64,000 nt of DNA from an uncultured Oleiphilus sp. (GTDB lineage: Bacteria > Pseudomonadota > Gammaproteobacteria > Pseudomonadales > Oleiphilaceae): contig CAJWAD010000003.1 of assembly GCA_913020245.1 (NCBI GenBank), positions 1-64,000 on the forward strand, read 5' to 3'. The notes below the pieces were generated by a model that saw only the letters and a program-made list of their open reading frames with translations, was not told the origin of the DNA and searched no databases. Both the position numbers and the translations under genes were made by a program. Every line of letters begins with the position of its first letter. Position 1 is the first letter of the stretch. This document shows, piece by piece, positions 10,236 through 19,706 of this stretch.

Positions 10236-11630
10236 TCAATTAGATTCCGTAGACGCAATAAGCTGGTGCTTGTCGGCCAGTGCATAAAGGGTAGGTCTCG
10301 TGATGCCAAGTATTCGTGCGGCTTTGGCCATATTGCCGCTGGCACTCTTAAGGGCTTGTATGCATGCTGATTTCTCTGCATTATCACGCACGGTTTTTAG
10401 GTTTAAGGCGTCATCACCGAAGCTATTTGATTGCCCAAGCTCCAAGTCTATTGCGGCAACATTTTTACCTTCCGTCATAATGCTTGCGCGTTTTACTTTG
10501 TTAATCATTTCGCGAACATTACCGGGCCATTCATAGCTGCGTATCGCTTGCATCGCATCCTCAGTGAGCTGCAAGGGTGCTCGTTTCATTTCTTTGCAGA
10601 ATTTTTGAAGCAGTGATTGCGCGATTACTACTGCATCGCCTTCTCTTTCTCGCAATGGCGGAATCTTTAGGCTTATTTCGCTAACGCGGTAATACAGGTC
10701 TTCACGGAACAGATTATTACTTATGAGGTGTTGCACGTTTTGATGGGTTGCGCAGACAACACGCACGTCAACCGGTATTTCTTTTACGCCACCAACGCGC
10801 TCAATCATACGCTCTTGTAAAAAGCGCAGCATTTTGGGTTGCAGCGCAGACGGCATATCGCCAATTTCATCTAGGAACAACGTTCCACCATGAGCGAGCT
10901 CAATCTTACCTTTTTTGAGTTGCGTCGCGCCGGTGAAGGCACCTTTTTCATAGCCAAATAGTTCACTTTCCAACAGGTTTTCTGGAATTGCCGCACAATT
11001 GATTGCAATAAACGGCGCATCATTTCGTGGACTTATTTTGTGAAGGGCTTTAGCAAGTACTTCTTTTCCGCTACCTGTTTCACCCAACAGTAGAGCCGAA
11101 ACGTCAGTCGGTGCGATTTTCTCGAGGGTGCGACATACCTCAAGCATTTTAGGGCTACTTGCAATAACACCAGACAAGCGTGACCCAAAGTCTTGCGCAT
11201 TGAGCTCACGATTTTCTTTCTCTAAGGCGTACAAGCGAAATGCGCGTTCTACGATAAAATTCAGAATGTCAGCATCGAGTGGCTTTTGAAAAAAATCACT
11301 CGCACCAAGGCCGATTGCTTCCACGGCGTTGGCCTTTTCTTCTCGGCCTGTAATTACAATCACTTTGGTGAGTGGGGCAATGCGAAGAATCTCTTCGAGT
11401 GTTTTAAATCCCTCACTTGCACCACCCGGGTCGGGGGGAAGGCCAAGATCGAGTGTGACGACTTGGGGTTCATGGCGACGAAGAATATCGATAGCTGACT
11501 CTCGATCAGTGGCTTGATGAACTACCAAATCATCCTCAAAACACCAACGCATCTGGCTCTGTAGACCAGGATCATCTTCGACAATTAGTAATGTCTTTTG
11601 CACAACAAATCCTTTATGTGGGTGGGCCAC
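10236..11630 (-). CDS. prsR: Sigma54-dependent response regulator, PrsR-like (PEP-CTERM/XrtA-associated)
   Basis: REC domain (VTLDLGLPPDPGGASEGF), AAA+ GETGSGKE and GAFTGA motifs, Fis-type HTH at C-terminus; immediately downstream of a PrsK-like kinase. Confidence 0.85.
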   Translation of the reverse strand: MAHPHKGFVVQKTLLIVEDDPGLQSQMRWCFEDDLVVHQATDRESAIDILRRHEPQVVTLDLGLPPDPGGASEGFKTLEEILRIAPLTKVIVITGREEKANAVEAIGLGASDFFQKPLDADILNFIVERAFRLYALEKENRELNAQDFGSRLSGVIASSPKMLEVCRTLEKIAPTDVSALLLGETGSGKEVLAKALHKISPRNDAPFIAINCAAIPENLLESELFGYEKGAFTGATQLKKGKIELAHGGTLFLDEIGDMPSALQPKMLRFLQERMIERVGGVKEIPVDVRVVCATHQNVQHLISNNLFREDLYYRVSEISLKIPPLREREGDAVVIAQSLLQKFCKEMKRAPLQLTEDAMQAIRSYEWPGNVREMINKVKRASIMTEGKNVAAIDLELGQSNSFGDDALNLKTVRDNAEKSACIQALKSASGNMAKAARILGITRPTLYALADKHQLIASTESN

Positions 11631-13716
11631 TTACGTTTACAGGTGGGCGGTTATTATCATCTTTCTGGGTCAAAGGAATGTTAATAGTAAAGCAGCTTCC
11701 AACCCCTTCTTCACTCGTGACTGAAATTCCGCCGCCAATTTTACGAAGGTACTCACGGCTTTGGTAGGCACCAATACCCATTCCGGTTAAACCTTTCGTG
11801 CTTTTGAAGGGTTTGAACAGTTCATTGTCGATATACTCTTCAGACATGCCCGCCCCGTTATCTTGAATGAATATATAGACTTTGTCCCGCGATACTTTCG
11901 TATTCAAGGTGACTTCACCGTCTTTGGTACAGGCATCGATAGCATTTTGGGTGATATGGGCAAGTACGCTCGATAGTTGGGTTTCGTCACCACTCACGGG
12001 AATACCTTCGCCGCTAGATGAATAGGTAGGTGCTGGGTTACTGCTGGCCCTACTGGCGACCATTTCACGTAAGATTTTATCGATGTCTAGTCGAGATAAT
12101 TCATCCGTCTTTTCTGGATTGCGAATCTGATTTAACAAACGTTCCATTTTTTCGACGGTATGGCCAGTTGTTCGCAGCATGTCATCGACAAAGGCAGGAT
12201 TGCTTTTGTGTTTTTCCGCGTTTTTTACGAGTAGTGAAAGTTGTGCGATGATAGTTTTTATATCATGGACTAAAAAAGCTGAGGTTTGGCTAACCGCTTC
12301 AAATTGTCGCGACTCGGCAAGTTTGTCTTGTGAGTCTGATTGTTCGATAAAGCTACAGGCTTGGAGAGCAACAATCTTTAAAAGATCATAGTTTTCCCAG
12401 TTAAGTTCGAGTTCGGTAATTGGTGACCCTAAGTAGACGAATCCGGTGAGACCTTGATTAAGTTTCAACGGCACTATTAGCCAAGGATTATTCTGCTGGA
12501 TGATATCATCTGGTAGCTTCATTAAATTATATTTGCTCGGATCAATCAGGTACTCGTCAAGGTTTATAATCCAGTTATGTTCGAGAAAATACGCGACGAC
12601 ATCCGACTGTTTATCGATATTTGAAAACTTCGTATCCGACGCGTTTAATTTACCTTGTAGTTGGTAATCGCCGTCTTCATTAATAATCCAAATAGCCCCG
12701 GTTTGTGCACCAATTAAGGCACCCAATGCCTGTATTGATCGAATATAAAGGCTTTTCTCTTCTTGGTTTAAGCGCAATGTATTGGTGCTGCGAAGCCATT
12801 CATCCCTGTAGTCATATTGATAATCGAAGAAATTCTTCGAAATGAAAACAGTTATGCGCGCGCGGGTCGTAGGGGAGCTAATTAATATCACCATGCCGAT
12901 CAATGCGACGGTAATAAACAGGGTGCGGAGTGCTTCGCCCCATGTGCCGCCGACCAATTGGATGTAGTAGCCAGCGATAGAAATAAAAAGTAAGTAGACA
13001 CCGGCGACCGTGAGCGTGGCGGTGTGAAACATCATAGCGCGAGAAACAAGAATGCCAAGCGGCTGGTTTAAACTATTCAGCATGGACATCAATATTAATG
13101 GGGCGATTAGTGCATTGACCATACCGCGCGTATCCCAGAATGATTGCGGTAATCTTTGGAATAAGAACGCGTCTGAATACATCACAAAATCGAAAGCAAA
13201 AATGCTTGCTATAGCGATCGTTAAATACTTCATGCCGGTTCGATTGATGGATGATGCATTCCGCCAGATCTGCTCGACGAGTGCGATCCCGGCAATTGAA
13301 ATGATGATTTGCAGTACCAAGAGCTCTCGCCCACTTACAATGTCTACGCCTGCGAATGCCTCATAGAGTGTGACCCCAATCATGCAAGCAAGAGTCGTCA
13401 GGACGACAATGCTGAAGTAGATTAATTGCTTGCCAAAATGGCTGCCCGGTAAAAACCGGACGCCTAAAATTGAATACAGAACACCGAACCATGCAGCATT
13501 GCGCATTAATTCGAGGTTGTAACGCAGCACGAATGGAATATCCCAGCCGATATCTTGAGCGCTCAAACCAATTAACCACAGCCCCGTCATGGTGGTCGCC
13601 ATAAAAATAGCACGATCAATGAGGCGCCGAAGGTAGGTGCTGGCGGTATAAATTGCCAGTGCGAAGTAGATCAGGGCACCCGTACCATGGCTAATGAGTG
13701 AGAAGTTAATCTCCAT
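11614..13716 (-). CDS. prsK: Membrane sensor histidine kinase, PrsK-like (PEP-CTERM/XrtA-associated)
   Basis: 700 aa; multiple N-terminal TM helices, GAF-like middle region, FLVHDIKTIIAQLSLL (H box), GMGIGAYQSREYLRKIGGGISV (ATPase). Confidence 0.83.
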   Translation of the reverse strand: MEINFSLISHGTGALIYFALAIYTASTYLRRLIDRAIFMATTMTGLWLIGLSAQDIGWDIPFVLRYNLELMRNAAWFGVLYSILGVRFLPGSHFGKQLIYFSIVVLTTLACMIGVTLYEAFAGVDIVSGRELLVLQIIISIAGIALVEQIWRNASSINRTGMKYLTIAIASIFAFDFVMYSDAFLFQRLPQSFWDTRGMVNALIAPLILMSMLNSLNQPLGILVSRAMMFHTATLTVAGVYLLFISIAGYYIQLVGGTWGEALRTLFITVALIGMVILISSPTTRARITVFISKNFFDYQYDYRDEWLRSTNTLRLNQEEKSLYIRSIQALGALIGAQTGAIWIINEDGDYQLQGKLNASDTKFSNIDKQSDVVAYFLEHNWIINLDEYLIDPSKYNLMKLPDDIIQQNNPWLIVPLKLNQGLTGFVYLGSPITELELNWENYDLLKIVALQACSFIEQSDSQDKLAESRQFEAVSQTSAFLVHDIKTIIAQLSLLVKNAEKHKSNPAFVDDMLRTTGHTVEKMERLLNQIRNPEKTDELSRLDIDKILREMVASRASSNPAPTYSSSGEGIPVSGDETQLSSVLAHITQNAIDACTKDGEVTLNTKVSRDKVYIFIQDNGAGMSEEYIDNELFKPFKSTKGLTGMGIGAYQSREYLRKIGGGISVTSEEGVGSCFTINIPLTQKDDNNRPPVNVSGPPT

Positions 13717-13870
13717 TAAAGGGAATGAGTCCTTATAGTTTTTGAGTGAAAAATAGCAATTGCTGGCGCTATTTCCGCGCTTTTATTTCCTTTAAGTGTA
13801 TCAGGAATTTAAGTTGACAATAGCTAAAAAAGAGGGAATTTTTGGCGCTTCCAATTCAAAAGGGCGCTAT

Positions 13871-13905
13871 AAAAAAAGCCGGAAGTGTCGTGAAACACAT
13901 CCGGC
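13871..13905 (-). terminator. Rho-independent terminator (minus strand)
   Basis: Minus-strand GCCGGATGTGTTTCACGACACTTCCGGC hairpin followed by TTTTTTT. Confidence 0.85.
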
Positions 13906-14009
13906 AGTAAGTGCGAGTAGTATCCATGAAAGTCTTTCATTTCATCGCAAGCCTTGCGGCCTTTGATGCCTTAAGTATTAGTCAGATAAGATAAAATACA
14001 AACAATAAA
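13871..14009 (-). ncRNA. Candidate intergenic small RNA (or structured 3' UTR of the 14086-14928 gene)
   Basis: No ORF; TATAAT on the minus strand at 14016-14021; hairpins at 13926-13940 and 13946-13958; strong terminator at 13871-13905. Confidence 0.35.
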
Positions 14010-14085
14010 ATGCTGATTATAAGTTTAAATAGGCATAAAAAATTTGGTTTATATTTGATCAATTCATGACAAAGAATAGTCAACT

Positions 14086-14928
14086 TTAAGCATGATGTTT
14101 AGGTTGTTGATTTTCTTGACTGCCTTGCTCCGAAGCTATGGATTCGTCGTGTGCCCATGGTAGTAGTCGATAGTGTGGCTGTGATTGTGCAAAATTCATA
14201 AATGGGTACTTGATGATGTCGAAATAGGGCGAGTGATCGAAATCACTTGGTGTACAAAGTTTTGGGTTTCGACGATATATTTTGAGCTGACTGCGCTCGT
14301 TACGCTTTAGTAGTGGCAGGATTGGATATTGAATTGAGGCAAATGCCTCGGCGATCATTGTCGAGCAAACGGTTTTGGTTGTATCACCTGCGCTGCTCGT
14401 AAAAAGTGAAGAGCGCCAGCGTCGCGGTAAAATTAACCACGGGAAAAGAAAACGTAATAAGTCGAAGATTTGGCGCATATCATATTTACTACCCAAACGA
14501 CCAATGCAGTAGTTGATAGCCTTTTGCGCGTCGGAAAAAGTGAGATCACGAGGGCGACAGATTCGAACATGATCTCTGTCATAGCTCGATAAAGGTCTGA
14601 CCACTGTCCCGAGCCCTAACTCACTTTCTATAATGAGTTGCACGTCAGGCTGACCGTCGAAGGCATCTTTAACACGTTGACGACAAAATGGATCTTCTAT
14701 TTCGTGCAGACGACCAATGTAGAATGCAGCATGAGACCAGCGGCTCGTCGTAACGGTTTTGATGACATCGCTTACATGACTTCGACCCTCTACCAATATG
14801 ACATCGCCTTGTTTGATTTCGTAGCGCATGCGTTCGAAATCGCTCATCGGTGTTTCATCAGGCGCGCGTTCGCGGGTCAGCCATGAAATGGCTAATTCTA
14901 CGATCGTTTTTTTGCCTAGCATGCCCAT
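14086..14928 (-). CDS. Permuted papain-fold (NlpC/P60-related, YiiX/YebB-like) protein
   Basis: 280 aa; GDVILVEGRSHVSDVI...WSHAAFYIG (His motif) before VCSTMIAEAF (Cys motif), i.e. permuted order. Confidence 0.7.
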   Translation of the reverse strand: MGMLGKKTIVELAISWLTRERAPDETPMSDFERMRYEIKQGDVILVEGRSHVSDVIKTVTTSRWSHAAFYIGRLHEIEDPFCRQRVKDAFDGQPDVQLIIESELGLGTVVRPLSSYDRDHVRICRPRDLTFSDAQKAINYCIGRLGSKYDMRQIFDLLRFLFPWLILPRRWRSSLFTSSAGDTTKTVCSTMIAEAFASIQYPILPLLKRNERSQLKIYRRNPKLCTPSDFDHSPYFDIIKYPFMNFAQSQPHYRLLPWAHDESIASEQGSQENQQPKHHA

Positions 14929-15139
14929 TGTTGAATGGCCTGTTCTTGGATTTTAAAGGTCGACTATATAGGTTTAGTCAATAAATGTTTTTTAAACAAA
15001 GACATATTTGTAAAGACTTATTGTGAAAGGGTGATTTTCTTGGTGGCTGCGTGGAGAAAATTTGCCGAATTAGTTGGGATATGGATACGCTTATCGGTTA
15101 GAATTCGGGTTATATGTAATGAAGCGCTAGGAGTTAGCT

Positions 15140-15544
15140 GTGAGCAAAAAAGAAGAGGTTGGTGCAGAGCAAGACGCTGAAAACACAAACCAGCTATCAG
15201 AAAAAATAAAAGATTCTGCCCGTCAAATTTGGTTAGCAGGTCTTGGCGCCTATAACAAAGCTGAAGAAGACACCGGAAAGATTTTCGATAAGCTAGTCAA
15301 AGAAGGCGAAGAGTTAGAGAGTCTGACGCGTGGCGTGGTTGAAAAACGATTTAAAGCCGTTGAGGGTCGTGTTGAGGGTGTGCGAGGCAAGGCGTCGACT
15401 ACTTTTGGTAAACTTGAAAATGTGTTTGATCAGCGCGTCTCTGCTGCGCTCGATCGCTTGGGTATTCCCTCTCATAAAACGATCAGTGATCTTGAAGCAC
15501 AAATCTCCGCCTTAGAGGCGCGTATAGCCGCACTGGAAAAGTAA
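15140..15544 (+). CDS. Phasin family protein (polyhydroxyalkanoate granule-associated, PhaI/PhaF-like)
   Basis: 134 aa, GTG start; RQIWLAGLGAYNKAEEDTGKIFDKLVKEGEELE, coiled-coil C-terminus. Confidence 0.9.
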   Translation: MSKKEEVGAEQDAENTNQLSEKIKDSARQIWLAGLGAYNKAEEDTGKIFDKLVKEGEELESLTRGVVEKRFKAVEGRVEGVRGKASTTFGKLENVFDQRVSAALDRLGIPSHKTISDLEAQISALEARIAALEK

Positions 15545-15604
15545 AAGGCGATGGCAGGTTTGTAGTAGAGAGTTTCAATCCGGCGTTCACGTTTGTATGG
15601 TTTG

Positions 15605-16219
15605 CTAAAGATAAGCCTCTTTAAGGGCATTAAGCATGTCACGCCTCTCAGCCTCCATAAACGGGGCGACAAGAGACATGACTTGATAGACGCCTTTCAT
15701 CAGCGCGCTCTCAGTATCCTCTTGATTAGCGATAATGCTGTAGTTAAGCCAAAAGGTGGCGGTCACAATTAAATTTTCACCTAGGGCGCTTAATTCGTCA
15801 TCACTCGCGCGCAGATGCTCTAACTCGCGAGCGTTCGACAAGACTTGCATGCATGACAGACGTTTCTTTTTTAAAATACGCTGAAATCTAGGATTGAGAT
15901 GATCGTATTTGCTAAGCAAATTGACCAAATCTTTGTATACAAATTGGTATTTTGCAACGGTTTCAAAGATCAGGTGCAGAAATAGCCATTCATCTTCGAT
16001 GTCCATAGCCGCTTCCGGCACATCGAGAATACTGAGCAAATCTTGTTCATACCAGGAGAACAACTCATCAATAATCTCTATTTTACTTTTGAAATGGTAG
16101 TAGAGGTTCCCCGGGCTAATGTCTAGTTCGTCTGCAATAAGTAGAGTCGTGACGTTTGGTTCACCTAACTCATTGAATAGTGCAAGGCTGGTATGAAGGA
16201 TACGTTCTCTCGTTTTCAT
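15605..16219 (-). CDS. TetR-family regulator, PhaD-like
   Basis: KTRERILHTSLALFNELGEPNVTTLLIADELDISPGNLYYHFKSK resembles PhaD; convergent with the phasin gene; start moved to internal Met to avoid overlap with the 16236-17807 CDS. Confidence 0.83.
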   Translation of the reverse strand: MKTRERILHTSLALFNELGEPNVTTLLIADELDISPGNLYYHFKSKIEIIDELFSWYEQDLLSILDVPEAAMDIEDEWLFLHLIFETVAKYQFVYKDLVNLLSKYDHLNPRFQRILKKKRLSCMQVLSNARELEHLRASDDELSALGENLIVTATFWLNYSIIANQEDTESALMKGVYQVMSLVAPFMEAERRDMLNALKEAYL

Positions 16220-16235
16220 AGTACTTGTCTTACTA

Positions 16236-17807
16236 TTATTTGGCGCACGGATCGGTATAGAAGTGGATAATACGATCGTCGCTGAATTTATCAAAAAATC
16301 GACTCGTTTTTGCGATCAATTTATATGTGACGTTTCCATTTGAATCTTTCTTCAATACTTTGATCTCTGAAAATTGATCTCGTATCCGTGTGAAACGGGC
16401 AGTAATGCTAGATACAATAATAGTGTCTACGGGGACATGTTGCTCATCCGCAAGAAACTGTCTATAAGTACTTTCTTCGTTTTTGCTGAGATTAACACGC
16501 GTGGCTAAATGAGGCATTTTAATGCGCTCGAGAATACATCTGGAATAAGAGTGAGTGCGCGTCTCGGCATAGCATCGAAAAGCCTCCCAAAAATAGTTAT
16601 CGCTCAAGTTTTTGAATTGTTGTACGTCTCGTAAGCTCATTTTTACAAATTTATCAGTTTTCGGATCAAGCATCACCTCGTTAATCGCGGCGCGAAGCAA
16701 CCAATCAAAACCTTGTGCGGTTTTATGTGCATACACTTGGCGATACATTTGATGACGGCTATAAACAAAATCCTCTAATGAGCTCAACCCTTTATCTGCG
16801 ATGGCCATTCCAACCCAGCCAGTTTGTTCGCAAAGCCCGAATGATAAATTACTCAGTAGGTGATCGAGATTGAAACCGCCGATCGTCACAGATGAGTGAA
16901 AACCATCGCGCAGCATATAGTCCGCACGGTCTGCATCTAGTTCGCCCGAAACGATCAAACTCAACATATCACGCACCTTAAAACCGAACTTCTCAGGCAA
17001 TCGGCGTTCAAGATCTTGCTGCATAATCGGCCACAAATTTTGCGCATGCGTTTCAAAACTTTGACTCGGCGCAATATCCGCAGTTTCCATCAGAGCAAGG
17101 ATATCCCTCATAATGATGCCATCCTCATTTATGTGAGGATGGTTGTTCGCAATATCTTCCAATATTTCATGCGCTATGCGAATCGAATAATGCTCATGTT
17201 CTAAAAAAGAGGGTGTTTCTGGATAAGCGAAGCGCGCATCAATTCCCGCCCAAAGTTCTTTAAATAGGTCTTTTTCCCCTAACAGTTTTTGAATGGTATC
17301 GGTGCGACTAAATTGATGCGAGAAGCTGCTGTGTCCGCTGTCATGCAGCAGACATGCGCACCGGACAATACGATGAAAGTAGCTTATCGCCTCAAGCGTC
17401 TCGCTTCTTATCTGGTGATTATTTAACGTTTTAGCCGCGAGTTTTAAACCGTTTTCAACCATGGCCATGAACATTCGTCCACCGACATGCATTGCGCCAA
17501 TACTATGCAGAAATCGTGAATGGGTCGCGCCGGGAAAGACCAAAGATAAAATGTCATTTTGGCAAATGAATCGTAAACGCTGGAACAAAGCATGATCTAT
17601 AATCGCTACTTCACGTCGTGAAATGGCAATGCCTCCGTGGACTGGGTCCATAATCAGCTTTTCGTGGCTGCCCAGTAGATCTTCAACGTTTAAATTCACA
17701 ATTGAATTCCGTTTTAGGTGCGAAGGGTATATGCGCTTTGCACGTTTAAGTAATGCCTCAAGCCTAACCTGTTTATTTATTGACATAAAGCGTAAAGATT
17801 TGTGCAT
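16236..17807 (-). CDS. HD-domain phosphohydrolase (dNTPase/SAMHD1-like superfamily)
   Basis: 523 aa; DPVHGGI...HSRFLHSIGAMHVGG, CACLLHDSGHSSFSHQFSR, GELDADRADYMLRD. Confidence 0.87.
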   Translation of the reverse strand: MHKSLRFMSINKQVRLEALLKRAKRIYPSHLKRNSIVNLNVEDLLGSHEKLIMDPVHGGIAISRREVAIIDHALFQRLRFICQNDILSLVFPGATHSRFLHSIGAMHVGGRMFMAMVENGLKLAAKTLNNHQIRSETLEAISYFHRIVRCACLLHDSGHSSFSHQFSRTDTIQKLLGEKDLFKELWAGIDARFAYPETPSFLEHEHYSIRIAHEILEDIANNHPHINEDGIIMRDILALMETADIAPSQSFETHAQNLWPIMQQDLERRLPEKFGFKVRDMLSLIVSGELDADRADYMLRDGFHSSVTIGGFNLDHLLSNLSFGLCEQTGWVGMAIADKGLSSLEDFVYSRHQMYRQVYAHKTAQGFDWLLRAAINEVMLDPKTDKFVKMSLRDVQQFKNLSDNYFWEAFRCYAETRTHSYSRCILERIKMPHLATRVNLSKNEESTYRQFLADEQHVPVDTIIVSSITARFTRIRDQFSEIKVLKKDSNGNVTYKLIAKTSRFFDKFSDDRIIHFYTDPCAK

Positions 17808-17876
17808 ATTAATTAGACGCGACCCTTCTGTAGCCTATACTCAAACAAGACTAAATAACCCCAAGTAACATGCGTT

Positions 17877-19055
17877 ATGACCATAAACGCTGATCAAATT
17901 CTAATTATTGATCGCAATGCTGAGGACCGAGAGCGTCTAGCCGCCTATTTATCTGAACGTGGCTATTTTGTCAGTACCGCTGAAAGTATTGCATTAGCGA
18001 CTTTACTTGCTTTTGAAACGAAGCCAGATCTAGTTTTTGCGGATGTAAAAAATGATGAGATCGCCGCTATTCCGTTTGTTGGCCCAAATAATGATGGCGC
18101 ATCGCTTATTGTCATTTCATCGACCGAGTCGGCCGGCGATGTGGTGGCTTGTTTGCGGGCAGGCGCTGACGACTTCATTCTAAAACCCGTTCTCGAATTT
18201 GCCAGCGTCGATCACGTGATTGATCGAACCATCCAACAAATTCGTGTGACCAATCTCAATAAACGGTTACGCACTGAATTAGAAGTCGGGAATAAAAAGC
18301 TGCGAGAGGGTATTCACGAATTGCGCAGAGATCTCAAAGCGGGGTTGCAGGTGCAACTTAAAATGTTGCCTGAACAGAATAAGCGGTTACAAGGATATGA
18401 TTTCGCGCACATTGTTCGACCGTCTCTATACCTTAGTGGTGACTTTCTTGATTATTTTCGTATTGATGATCATCGCTGTATGTTCTATTTTGCCGACGTT
18501 TCAGGTCATGGCGCATCGTCAGCATTTGTCACCGTCTTATTAAAGAATTTAACGGTAAGATTGCTGCGTAATTTCAAACGCAGCTCAAGTGATGAGATTA
18601 CCTGTCCTGCACGCTTTTTAAAGCGTGTTAACCAAGAGTTAATTGCCTCGGATTTAGGAAAACATATTACGATTTTTGCAGGCTTATTGAGAGAAGAAAA
18701 TAATCAACTTAGCTATGCGATTGGGGGGCATTTCCCGCTCCCGATAATAAGCAGTCGCGACGAGACTGCTTATTTAGAAGGCAAAGGTGTGGCAGTTGGC
18801 TTGTTTCCTGAGCCCGAATTCGAAGTGTATCAGCGCGTGTTGCCCCGAGACTTTCGTATTACCATCTTTTCTGACGGTATATTAGAAATCATTCGGCGTG
18901 ACAGCTTGGTAGAAAAAGAAAATTTACTGTTAAATGTTGTTTCAGAGTCGTTTGGAGGTATAGAATCCCTGCTGTCCTCCCTGGGGATGGACGATATTGA
19001 TGAATTACCCGACGATATTGCCGTGATGACGGTAAGTCGAAGTAACAAAACTTAA
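17877..19055 (+). CDS. Response regulator with C-terminal PP2C/SpoIIE-type phosphatase
   Basis: 392 aa; N-terminal REC-like domain, then DVSGHGASSAFVT, IGGHFPLPII, FSDGILEI, DDIAVMTV. Confidence 0.88.
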   Translation: MTINADQILIIDRNAEDRERLAAYLSERGYFVSTAESIALATLLAFETKPDLVFADVKNDEIAAIPFVGPNNDGASLIVISSTESAGDVVACLRAGADDFILKPVLEFASVDHVIDRTIQQIRVTNLNKRLRTELEVGNKKLREGIHELRRDLKAGLQVQLKMLPEQNKRLQGYDFAHIVRPSLYLSGDFLDYFRIDDHRCMFYFADVSGHGASSAFVTVLLKNLTVRLLRNFKRSSSDEITCPARFLKRVNQELIASDLGKHITIFAGLLREENNQLSYAIGGHFPLPIISSRDETAYLEGKGVAVGLFPEPEFEVYQRVLPRDFRITIFSDGILEIIRRDSLVEKENLLLNVVSESFGGIESLLSSLGMDDIDELPDDIAVMTVSRSNKT

Positions 19056-19158
19056 TCGTTACTGTCACTGCTATGCGGGTGGCTTGGCAATTAATTTTGG
19101 TGTTACGAAAAAATGTAAGCAGTTAGGGCATATAGAATGAATTCGTTATGCAAACCTG

Positions 19159-19689
19159 ATGATTAGAGAGTTGATAGCCATGCCCAGTAGTAAAGTATTG
19201 CAAGCAGACTGTAATGGCGTGTACGTTCTAAAATTTATTGGTGAAGTGCGTTTAAACTCATGCTCAACCATCGATAATGCCATTGAGAATATTGCGTCAA
19301 GTCCAAACTTTTGCAGCTTGGTTGTAGATCTTACTGAGACCCTCTTAATTGATAGTACAACCTTAGGCTTGCTGGCAAAGCTCGCGGTTAAAGCTAAACA
19401 ACGTTCTCCGGCTTTGCCTTCGATAATTTCTACCAATCCTGATATCACGCGAATTCTTAACTCAATGGGATTCGATACGGTGTTCTTGATTGTTGAGGAG
19501 CCCCTCAAAGATGAGCATGACCTCGTTGAATTGTTGCCCACGGCTCTCGATGAGGACACAATGCGTCACAATGTTCTGAATGCACACAAAGTGTTGATGG
19601 ACTTAAATGAAAATAATCGCGAAAAGTTTAGAGATCTCGTTACGGCTCTGGAGGCCGATGATTCTTTAGCAATACACGCGAGTTTGTAA
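19159..19689 (+). CDS. STAS-domain anti-sigma factor antagonist-like protein
   Basis: 176 aa; VVDLTETLLIDSTTLGLLAKL (STAS Ser motif); alternative ATG at 19180; same orientation directly after the PP2C gene. Confidence 0.83.
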   Translation: MIRELIAMPSSKVLQADCNGVYVLKFIGEVRLNSCSTIDNAIENIASSPNFCSLVVDLTETLLIDSTTLGLLAKLAVKAKQRSPALPSIISTNPDITRILNSMGFDTVFLIVEEPLKDEHDLVELLPTALDEDTMRHNVLNAHKVLMDLNENNREKFRDLVTALEADDSLAIHASL

Positions 19690-19706
19690 CAACCAGAGAC
19701 TTTTTG

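Noticed and set aside
13765-13785. TGGCGCTATTTCCGCG as a sigma54 (-24/-12) promoter near prsK
   Set aside because: GG-N10-GC spacing fits, but the -12 element lacks the TTGC consensus and no plus-strand gene follows for over 1.3 kb
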